5,150 bases of DNA from CANHEE01 sp049316985 (GTDB taxonomy: Bacteria > Bacteroidota > Bacteroidia > Chitinophagales > Saprospiraceae), in assembly GCA_049316985.1 (NCBI GenBank), contig JBMOJB010000229.1:1-5150 (forward strand), in the 5' to 3' direction. Shown in pieces: positions 1 to 5,150 of the stretch (position 1 is its first letter; each line of letters starts with the position of its first letter). The notes below the pieces were generated by a model. It saw only the letters and a program-made list of their open reading frames with translations. It was not told the origin of the DNA and did no database searches. The position numbers and the translations under genes are program-made.

Positions 1-35
1 TTCTTTTTCTCTTGAAGGTCTAAGATATCGCAAAT

Positions 36-69
36 AAAAAAGCTCCTGTTTTTTGACAGAAGCTTTTTT
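36..69 (-). terminator. Rho-independent terminator closing the minus-strand gene run
   Basis: Two 14-nt arms (36-49 and 56-69) flank a 6-nt loop, starting 19 bases past the stop codon of the PorP/SprF-OmpA gene. In minus-strand RNA the arms pair completely, with one G-U wobble and an A-tract/U-tract at the base, as in an intrinsic terminator. In plus-strand RNA the same position is a C-A mismatch, so the hairpin is better formed for leftward transcription. It could still act in both directions because both outer ends are A/T runs. Bases 1-35 beyond it show no recognisable gene. Confidence 0.85.
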
Positions 70-88
70 ATGATAAAAACATATTGAT

Positions 89-1894
89 TTAATTGAATCT
101 CCATTGCATTTCGACCCTTCTGTTTTTCTTCCACGCTTTTTCGTTATTTCCTGTCGCAACAGGACGGGTTTCTCCATACCATTGGGCTCTAATACGAGTA
201 GATTCCACTCCTTTATCAATGAGATATTGCCTAACATTATTTACCCTGTTTTTAGATAGATCCAGGTTGTATTCAGCTGTGTATCGATTGTCTGTATGTC
301 CTTGCATGTCAACATTGTATTCCGGATTTTCAATCATCCAATTGGCAAGATTATCAAGATAATCATTTGATTCAGCAGTAATTTCCGCTTTATCGGTATT
401 GAAATATATGTTTTTACAGGCAAAATCCAAAGCATTTCTGGCCTTGATAGGAATATCGGGGCATCCTTCACCATTACTACCAGGAGTATTCGGACAAGGG
501 TCTATCCGGTCAGGAACGCCATCGCCATCTCTGTCGCCGGGCTTGGCAGCAAATTTTTTAGTGCCTTTGGCGAAAGCACCCGGCGCGGCATTGGATTCCA
601 TAAATGCATTTGGATCGAATGATTCAGGTAGTTTGTCTAGTGGACAGCCGAAGTTTGCTATTTCTCCATATTCATTTGGGCATGGATCTTTGTCGTCAAT
701 TATTCCATCACGATCAGAATCTTTAAGCGGACATCCTTCGTTTGTAGCGATGCCCGGTATATCGGGGCATTTATCGATATCATCACGCAATCCATCACGA
801 TCGCGATCAGCAAATGGACAGCCTTTATTTTCCTTCGGACCCGGCGTATTAGGACATTGATCTTCGAAGTCCATTACACCATCTTTGTCTGTGTCTATTT
901 TTTCCTTTTCTTCTTCTTTTTTCTCCGGACAACCTTCATTTGCTTTTGTACCTTTTTCGTCAGGACATTTGTCGATTTCGTCTGGAGTGCCATCACCATC
1001 TCTGTCATTCTTTTTACATAGGTTGACTCCGATACCAAATTCATGAGAACCAGTACTTTTACTTCTCAATAAAGACGTTGTCATGTCATATGAATAGTAG
1101 AAATTGATCCCATTTTTCATTTGCATTCCTGCCATTGCCGAAACGGCATCTTTATTTCTAAAAAGTGCACCCACCCAAAATTGCTTATTAAAGGTCATTT
1201 TGGCAGAAATATCAAACGATAACGGTGCATTATCAACATAACGCATTAGCGCGGACGGTTCCAAAGTGATTGTAGAGCTGATTGGAAATTGATAGCCGGC
1301 CATTAAATAATAGTGGCGTTTGAGCTGAGAAATTGTAGTGGCAAGTGGGTTCGTGAAATTGATTTTTCTTTCTAAAATTTGTGGTGTAGAGAATCCGGCC
1401 CACAGTCCCTTGCGTGTAAAATATACTCCGGCATTAAAATCTGCAAAACCTTTTCCAGCTTGGCCATTTGTAATGGTAGGGTCATTTGTATTTGTTACAC
1501 GGGCATTGTCGCTCACATGAAGTGAATAATAACCACCCGATGCACCAATTCCAAGATAACTCTGAGAGTCAAGTTGCATCACATAGGAGAGCACTCCTGA
1601 GCCGCCTACTCTTCTTAGAGATCCGGCATTATCAGAATATCCAATTCCTCCTATTCCTATCGGCCGTTTTTTTAATTTGGTATGTCCGGTTAAGATAGAT
1701 GTGCGCGGATTTTCAGTTACTCCAGTCCATTGCTGACGATGAGAAACTTTAATATCTGTGCATCCTGCTGTGCCTGCGATTGCTGGATTAAAACCAAAGT
1801 TGTTAACTACATAATTGGTAAACAACGGGTACTGTTGAGCTTTACTTTGAAAAGTAATGGCGAAATATATAAAAAATAAAAATACTTTTTTCAT
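89..1894 (-). CDS. PorP/SprF-family T9SS outer-membrane protein fused to TSP3 repeats and an OmpA-like domain
   Basis: This 601-aa protein is probably an outer-membrane barrel tied to the cell wall. Residues 1-19 are a signal peptide (MKK, hydrophobic core, cleavage near KA/Q). Residues about 20-292 match the PorP/SprF family: the early NPAIAG motif (36-41), then alternating aromatic/glycine strands. Five thrombospondin type 3 repeats follow (about 297-322, 334-360, 363-389, 392-418, 454-479), with DxDxDG calcium-loop motifs and paired cysteines; a proline/alanine-rich linker (419-453) separates the last. Residues about 488-601 are an OmpA C-terminal domain, with GHTD and LSKNR placing D535 and R550 fifteen residues apart, as in the diaminopimelate-binding pair of OmpA. 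PorP/SprF proteins without fusion are usually about 300 aa, so the second half is extra. The ATG at 1894 lies 10 bases after the stop of the T9SS cargo gene, indicating co-transcription and probably translational coupling. In relatives, SprF is needed for export of the type B cargo SprB; the same role here is inferred. Confidence 0.93.
   Translation of the reverse strand: MKKVFLFFIYFAITFQSKAQQYPLFTNYVVNNFGFNPAIAGTAGCTDIKVSHRQQWTGVTENPRTSILTGHTKLKKRPIGIGGIGYSDNAGSLRRVGGSGVLSYVMQLDSQSYLGIGASGGYYSLHVSDNARVTNTNDPTITNGQAGKGFADFNAGVYFTRKGLWAGFSTPQILERKINFTNPLATTISQLKRHYYLMAGYQFPISSTITLEPSALMRYVDNAPLSFDISAKMTFNKQFWVGALFRNKDAVSAMAGMQMKNGINFYYSYDMTTSLLRSKSTGSHEFGIGVNLCKKNDRDGDGTPDEIDKCPDEKGTKANEGCPEKKEEEKEKIDTDKDGVMDFEDQCPNTPGPKENKGCPFADRDRDGLRDDIDKCPDIPGIATNEGCPLKDSDRDGIIDDKDPCPNEYGEIANFGCPLDKLPESFDPNAFMESNAAPGAFAKGTKKFAAKPGDRDGDGVPDRIDPCPNTPGSNGEGCPDIPIKARNALDFACKNIYFNTDKAEITAESNDYLDNLANWMIENPEYNVDMQGHTDNRYTAEYNLDLSKNRVNNVRQYLIDKGVESTRIRAQWYGETRPVATGNNEKAWKKNRRVEMQWRFN
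458..1006 (-). repeat. Thrombospondin type 3 repeats within the PorP/SprF-OmpA gene
   Basis: Five units of about 26-27 residues, each of the form DxDxDGxxDxxDxCPxxxGxxxxxGCP, cover residues 297-479. Four units are close together; the fifth comes after a 35-residue linker. A lysine/glutamate-rich insert (324-332) separates units one and two. Such repeats fold around calcium into a stiff rod and often join an outer-membrane barrel to an OmpA domain. Here they would span the periplasm, an inference from domain order. Confidence 0.85.
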
Positions 1895-1900
1895 CCCCTT
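1895..1900 (-). promoter_or_regulatory. Purine-rich AAGGGG touching the start codon of the PorP/SprF-OmpA gene
   Basis: In the coding direction the 10-base gap reads ACACAAGGGG and then ATG. The AAGGGG resembles a Shine-Dalgarno core but has no spacer before ATG, so ordinary anti-SD pairing would be badly placed. Bacteroidota genes usually lack an SD. Coupling to the upstream gene's stop is the more likely way translation starts here. Confidence 0.25.
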
Positions 1901-1904
1901 GTGT

Positions 1905-3212
1905 TTAACGGATTACGGTTATTGATCCTGCAAAGATGGTTTTTTCAGCATCATTAAGATTAATCAGGTAGTAATAAGGTCCGGCCGGCATTTCGCTGCC
2001 ATCGTTACTGGTACCCAGCCATTCGCCACTCACATATCCTTTTTTATTAAATACGATAGCGCCCCACCTGTTGTATATTTCGATCGAGTTATTTGGGAAG
2101 TTTTCCAGTCCGGGAAACTCAAAACCATCATTAAGACCATCTCCATTGGGTGTAATAGTATTGGTAAAATCTGACCCTTTTTTATCACAGAAAACCCTTA
2201 CATTATTATTGATACGAAGGCTGCAACCATTGTTATCTGTTACAGTAACGATATATACTGCATTAGAGAGGTCTTTTCTGACCGTTGCATTCACATTGTC
2301 ATTCCAGATGAAAAAGTAAGGACGGGTGCCGCCGCTTGTAATTAATTCAATAGAGCCATCTTTAGTGTCGATGCAAGATTCATCTTTTACTTTCGCCAAT
2401 ACTTTCAGTGAATCTTTTGGTTCTGCAATTTCAATTGAAGATGTAAACGAACAGTTTTTGGCATCGGTTACAGTGTACGAATACAATCCTGCGGGCAGAT
2501 TTTTTTGAACTCCGCCATCAGGCAATGAACTCCATTTAAAGGTAAAAGGAAGTACACCATTGTAAATCGTCAATTCCAGTTCTCCGGTTTTGAATCCTTT
2601 ACATTTGATATCACCTTTTGATTTGGCTTGACCAACCAATGCATCATCAATAATATTCACCGTTTTGGTAATTGCTTTGGAACATTTGCCTCCAGCTTCG
2701 AGTCGGACAAATTTAACTCCTCGAGAAATAAACCCTACATTTTTCGGATTGCTGATACTTGCGTACTGAGGCACCGCTTCAGAACTAAAATTCCAGGCAT
2801 ATTTCATACCTTTAAGCACGTCGCCCGTGTATTCGAAATCATAGTAAGTGCCACAAACGCCTTTTTTTTCAACAATATTGAAATCAATGCTAAAATTGGC
2901 GCTTGAATCGCCAGCAGAGCAAGGAATCAGTCCGGTGTTACCATTATTTTTGGTTGTGTCAGCTGTTTTCTTGTTCTCCGGTATAGGTTGTTGAAATCCT
3001 TGGCGTAATTTTATAGCCCCCCCGTCAAAAACCCTATCACCCGGGCTTTGACCAAAAGTAGAATTAATTAGAATAGTATCTTTTAAAGAATTAATGAAAT
3101 AGTTTTGCTTCCCAGTTGAAGACAAGGTCCAGCGTTTGATATCTTGCGCTTCGCAATTCGATGCAAACTGAAGTGCAAAAAAGACGAACAGCAATAATCG
3201 TAATTTGTACAT
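1905..3212 (-). CDS. Secreted T9SS type B cargo with SprB-like repeats (gliding motility-associated C-terminal domain)
   Basis: This 435-aa protein is predicted to be exported through the T9SS and shown on the cell surface. The ATG at 3212 is chosen because MYKLRLLLFVFFALQF begins a proper signal peptide (cleavage near EA/Q, residue 22); an in-frame TTG at 3260 would add 16 residues without a signal-like start. Residues 28-76 (STGKQN..., GQSPG, LRQGFQQP) resemble a leader module I recall from other type B cargo. Residues about 104-190 look like a PKD/Ig-like domain. Two SprB-like repeats follow (about 192-265 and 272-342), each with a TVTD (D/N)xxGC or TVTD AKNC type motif. Residues 349-435 are the type B sorting domain: ITPNGDGLNDGF, IYNRWG, PAGPYYYLINL and terminal GSITVIR. 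The start lies 48 bases after the fibre gene's stop. The partner is probably the PorP/SprF fusion just downstream. The ligand or substrate is unknown; no catalytic motif was seen. Confidence 0.92.
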   Translation of the reverse strand: MYKLRLLLFVFFALQFASNCEAQDIKRWTLSSTGKQNYFINSLKDTILINSTFGQSPGDRVFDGGAIKLRQGFQQPIPENKKTADTTKNNGNTGLIPCSAGDSSANFSIDFNIVEKKGVCGTYYDFEYTGDVLKGMKYAWNFSSEAVPQYASISNPKNVGFISRGVKFVRLEAGGKCSKAITKTVNIIDDALVGQAKSKGDIKCKGFKTGELELTIYNGVLPFTFKWSSLPDGGVQKNLPAGLYSYTVTDAKNCSFTSSIEIAEPKDSLKVLAKVKDESCIDTKDGSIELITSGGTRPYFFIWNDNVNATVRKDLSNAVYIVTVTDNNGCSLRINNNVRVFCDKKGSDFTNTITPNGDGLNDGFEFPGLENFPNNSIEIYNRWGAIVFNKKGYVSGEWLGTSNDGSEMPAGPYYYLINLNDAEKTIFAGSITVIR

Positions 3213-3260
3213 GCTTAATTTGTTTAAAAAAAAGTGAAAAATTAAGTTCGACAAATTCAA

Positions 3261-4088
3261 TTATTGTAAGTCTAATAAATACCCTGTTAATACTGTTGGT
3301 ACACCAATTGGGTTCTTAATCGTAAGTCCATTTGGGCCACCTGGGATCGTAATCATTTGTGTGCCATTTGTTGTGGTAGCGTAATACCCGGTAAGGTCGT
3401 CATCAACCATTAATGTGTTATCACCAATTCCTATTCCCGACTTGATAAACAAAGTCTTGTTTGGTGGAATTTGATAAGGCGTCTTGAGGTCAATAACCAC
3501 AGCTTCAATTTTTGCGGTAGCATCGATTTCAAATCCTGTTAATTTCGAATCCAGGATTTTAGTTCCGCCCGGAAAAATTGGACCATTTGGGCCGGATCTC
3601 AACTGTAATTTGATACCAAATCGTTCTATTGAAATGTCAGTAGATGGAACTGAAGAATTGCCATTAGCAGTTACATAGAAGGTCTTATTGATTGGCACTG
3701 TGTAAGTTGTGCCTTGTTTTACAATTCTGTATGTACCTAAAATTCCTTGCGGGAATATTGGAGATGAGCCGGGTTGAGTGAAAAGTCCTTCTCGAGTATT
3801 TACTTCTGAACCTTTTAGTCCATTTGGATCATACAATCCTAAGGTCCCAGTTAGAGGATCAAACTTCATCGTTTGGATTTCATTCCTTGAATCGCCGTCA
3901 CCATCTTTGATAACAACTTCCTCGGAAGATGTTGGAGTTGTTCCTGTAACAATTTTTAACTTTCCGCTAGTGGCATCGAAGTTCAAAGTTTGAAGCTCGT
4001 TCTTGGAATCTTTATCACCATCTTTAATGACAATTTCGCCGGCAGATCCGGCTGTGCCTGCTGGAAGTATCTGAATTTTTTGAGTCAA
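3261..4088 (-). pseudogene. 3' part of the interrupted fibre gene (repeats plus C-terminal domain)
   Basis: This stretch is open for 275 codons but its earliest possible start is a TTG at 4088, in the middle of a repeat unit (DSLTQKI), with no signal peptide or leader. It is therefore best read as the remainder of the gene starting at 4688. It holds most of repeat unit 2, units 3 and 4, and the duplicated C-terminal domain, ending LTGYLLDLQ. Annotation software may report it as a separate gene; I judge that misleading. Confidence 0.75.
3267..3704 (-). repeat. Two-fold duplicated C-terminal module of the fibre gene
   Basis: Two diverged copies are visible at protein level: copy A (3522-3704) and copy B (3267-3476). 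Each opens with Y-x-(V/I)-P-x-N-K-T and a hydrophobic strand, carries a GPNG motif beside a PGG, and closes with LTG plus a hydrophobic-D end (LTGFEID, LTGYLLDL). This suggests two beta-rich domains, perhaps jelly-roll-like, at the tip of the fibre. I do not recognise a named family. Confidence 0.55.
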
Positions 4089-4256
4089 GGAATCATATTT
4101 TAATGCCTGTAGTTCATTTTTCGAATCTCCGTCTCCATCACGAATGACTATATCCGAACCTGTTCCCGGAGTGCCTGCCGGTACTATTTAAATTCTCTGT
4201 GTCAAAGAATCATATTTTAAAGCTTGTAATTCATTGGTCGGGTCGCCGTCTTTGTC
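3789..4256 (-). repeat. Four tandem 117-bp units encoding 39-residue DGDxDSxNELQ repeats
   Basis: Units at 4140-4256, 4023-4139, 3906-4022 and 3789-3905 have equal length. The shared protein pattern is DGDxDSKNELQxLxxD, a short (S/T)-x-(K/R)-(I/L) segment, a Gly/Pro/Thr-rich stretch and EIVIK. Unit 1 varies to DKDGDPTNELQ and contains the TAA; unit 4 keeps only its first half clearly. The DxDxDxxxE spacing resembles a calcium-binding loop, which is an inference. Similar D-D-PTNELQ repeats are, from memory, common in Bacteroidota secreted fibre proteins. Confidence 0.85.
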
Positions 4257-4688
4257 ATTAATTGCGCTAAGTGCCACTTTAGCAGTATCTGATTTTGAAG
4301 AATAGATTGCATAAGGGACAGACAGCAGCTGGCTAATACCAATTTCTTTAAATGTACTTCCTTTAGGAACAGCCAATTCTATCTTTAAATAAAACGGCCA
4401 TCTAGACCAATCTACACGGCTTAAATCACTTGCCAACGTTGGTTTAGATCCGAGATCGATGGTAAACAAACCAAACTGGTCAGTTCTTACATCATGTATT
4501 TCAGAATAAACTACAAGTCCTGTGGTACTTCCTTTCAGAAAACTAGCTCTTACACTTATATCTGTAGATACCAACTCTGCACCCGTTGAATTGGTTGCAA
4601 CTGCTTGATAGCTAATCATGAACGGTGACTGCGCAAATGCACAAATAGAAAAACTAATAGAAAAGATGAATAATAGTAATTTTTTCAT
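4188..4688 (-). CDS. 5' part of the interrupted fibre gene (166 aa, still translatable)
   Basis: This is the portion a ribosome would make if the TAA works as a stop. It keeps the signal peptide (1-19), the full N-terminal domain with its ending SQLLSVPYAIYS, and 22 residues of the first 39-residue repeat, ending SLTQRI. The product would be exported to the periplasm but would lack the repeat stalk and the C-terminal domain, so a normal fibre function is unlikely. The ATG at 4688 is well supported by the signal peptide directly after it. Confidence 0.6.
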   Translation of the reverse strand: MKKLLLFIFSISFSICAFAQSPFMISYQAVATNSTGAELVSTDISVRASFLKGSTTGLVVYSEIHDVRTDQFGLFTIDLGSKPTLASDLSRVDWSRWPFYLKIELAVPKGSTFKEIGISQLLSVPYAIYSSKSDTAKVALSAINDKDGDPTNELQALKYDSLTQRI

Positions 4689-4751
4689 TGTTTACGAATT
4701 GACAAAGAGTTGAAAAAGTGTTTATCTTTTTAAAATAAATTGCGCTTTTTG

Positions 4752-4769
4752 GGCAAATCATTATTTGCC
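4752..4769. promoter_or_regulatory. Perfect 7-bp inverted repeat (possible operator or hairpin)
   Basis: GGCAAAT and ATTTGCC face each other across a 4-base spacer, 63 bases upstream of the fibre gene start. The arms are perfect and stand out as a small G/C island in A/T-rich DNA. There is no U-run directly after the hairpin on either strand, so it does not look like a standard terminator. A binding site for a dimeric regulator, or a leader-RNA hairpin, would fit; neither is shown. Confidence 0.35.
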
Positions 4770-4915
4770 TTAATATATAATTTACAATATACTGGATTTA
4801 AAACATGAAATGTAAAACCATAAATGCTTGTAAATCAAGTTGTTGTATAGTTTAAGTTTCAAATTCTAATGCCATTGACGCAGAATTCAAGAAGTGTAAC
4901 TCAAAAATTATTCCA

Positions 4916-4944
4916 CAAATATAGTCAAGAGCCTTAAAAATCAA
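4916..4944 (-). promoter_or_regulatory. Candidate Bacteroidota promoter for the fibre gene and downstream genes
   Basis: Read on the minus strand, TTG (4944-4942) is followed after 18 bases by TATATTTG (4923-4916). This fits the Bacteroidota pattern of TTG, a spacer of about 17-23 bases, then TAnnTTTG. Transcription would begin near 4910, leaving an untranslated leader of roughly 220 bases that includes the dyad at 4752-4769. The region is so A/T-rich that a chance match is quite possible. Confidence 0.35.
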
Positions 4945-5100
4945 TACTATCAACATAAAAAAATATTATTATATATAAAATTCTAAATTCTTAATTGGAA
5001 AGAGTATCAATAACATATCTCAATTTTTACTCATACGAAGAATGTTTTCTGATGTTACTTAATTCAAATTAATTTTTATTTTATATGAATTCTTATATTA

Positions 5101-5150
5101 ATTACGAATTACGAATTACGAATTACGAATTACGAATTACGAATTACGAA
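5101..5150. repeat. Heptanucleotide tandem repeat (ATTACGA)n, cut by the window edge
   Basis: Seven perfect copies of ATTACGA plus one more base fill the last 50 bases and continue beyond the window, so the true copy number is unknown. No base differs between copies. The unit is not a multiple of three, and no open frame runs through it. Perfect short repeats of this kind can gain or lose copies by replication slippage. Similar heptamer arrays between genes are, as I recall, seen in Bacteroidota genomes. Confidence 0.95.

Larger units (their letters stand above)
3261..4688 (-). pseudogene. Secreted fibre/adhesin-like protein gene interrupted by an in-frame TAA
   Basis: From the ATG at 4688 one frame runs for 476 codons to the TAA at 3261-3263, broken only by a TAA at 4188-4190 (codon 167). 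There is no frame change: the 33 codons between that stop and the next possible start (a TTG at 4088) continue the same repeat pattern. The homologous position in the next repeat units is Gln (CAG) and Lys (AAA), so CAA or AAA changed to TAA by one base is the simplest origin. Residues 1-19 are a signal peptide (AFA/Q). Residues 24-135 match a Bacteroidota N-terminal domain seen in many secreted fibre-like proteins (ISYQAVATN, GLFTIDLG, LLSVPYAIYS). A 39-residue repeat array (145-300) and a duplicated C-terminal domain follow. No T9SS sorting domain is visible. Other genes here also end in TAA, so codon reassignment is unlikely. A sequencing error or readthrough remains possible. Confidence 0.85.
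4689..5099. other. AT-rich intergenic region without a recognised gene
   Basis: These 411 bases upstream of the fibre gene are clearly richer in A/T than the genes and contain no long open frame on either strand. A candidate promoter (4916-4944) and a short dyad (4752-4769) are the only signals I can support. No tRNA, riboswitch or other RNA structure was recognised. Confidence 0.7.

Noticed and set aside
399..860. Plus-strand open frame of 153 codons opposite the TSP3 region
   Set aside because: It is antisense to the PorP/SprF-OmpA gene. Its Ser/Pro/Gly-rich translation mirrors the repetitive calcium-loop codons on the other strand, and it has no start signal or domain.
3145..3212. Possible lipoprotein signal in the cargo protein (Cys20 in ASNCEAQ)
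   Set aside because: Asn just before the cysteine does not fit a usual lipobox, and EA/Q two residues later is a good signal peptidase I site.
3213..3260. N-terminal extension of the cargo gene from a TTG at 3260
   Set aside because: The added 16 residues would sit in front of a complete signal peptide, and the bases contain an 8-T run typical of a leader. The ATG at 3212 is the better start.
4188..4190. TAA reassigned to glutamine (alternative genetic code)
   Set aside because: The three genes in the window all end in TAA at sensible domain ends, so TAA acts as a stop here.
4692..4700. TTACGAATT just upstream of the fibre start codon, matching the heptamer array
   Set aside because: It is a single 9-base match in A/T-rich DNA and does not form a second array, so it may be chance.
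4805..4855. Plus-strand 16-codon frame encoding a cysteine-rich peptide (MKCKTINACKSSCCIV)
   Set aside because: It has four cysteines in 16 residues, but it is very short, lacks a recognisable ribosome site or promoter, and no processing or transport gene is nearby. Chance is the better explanation.

Overview
The window looks like chromosomal DNA of a Bacteroidota bacterium that has a type IX secretion system (T9SS). The evidence is a PorP/SprF-family outer-membrane protein, a neighbour ending in a gliding-motility-type (type B) T9SS C-terminal sorting domain, SprB-like repeats, AT-rich leaders without a normally spaced Shine-Dalgarno sequence, and a possible Bacteroidota-type promoter (TTG / TAnnTTTG). 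Genus cannot be fixed from this sequence. All recognisable genes lie on the minus strand, so they read from right to left.

Right to left: positions 4689-5150 are an AT-rich, apparently gene-free region. It holds a 7-bp tandem repeat (ATTACGA)n running off the window edge, a candidate promoter near 4916-4944 and a perfect 7-bp dyad at 4752-4769. Next, 4688-3261 is a gene for a secreted fibre/adhesin-like protein of about 475 aa, interrupted by one in-frame TAA at 4188-4190. Reading continues in the same frame for 308 more codons, so the two pieces belong to one gene. The stop falls inside the first unit of a 39-residue (117-bp) repeat array. Then 3212-1905 encodes a 435-aa secreted protein with a PKD-like region, two SprB-like repeats and a type B T9SS sorting domain. 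Ten bases further on, 1894-89 encodes a 601-aa PorP/SprF beta-barrel fused to five thrombospondin type 3 repeats and an OmpA-like peptidoglycan-binding domain. A strong hairpin terminator at 36-69 closes the run.

The last two genes read as a matched pair: a type B T9SS cargo and a PorP/SprF-type partner carrying its own calcium-binding stalk and peptidoglycan anchor. Known SprB/SprF biology suggests that the barrel protein helps export or hold the cargo at the surface. The upstream fibre gene may have been a third surface component of the same transcript, but it now appears truncated unless the stop is a sequencing error or is read through. No RNA gene, insertion sequence, CRISPR array or phage gene was seen. 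The most notable points are the domain fusion in the last gene, the nonsense codon in a repeat unit, and the heptamer array upstream.
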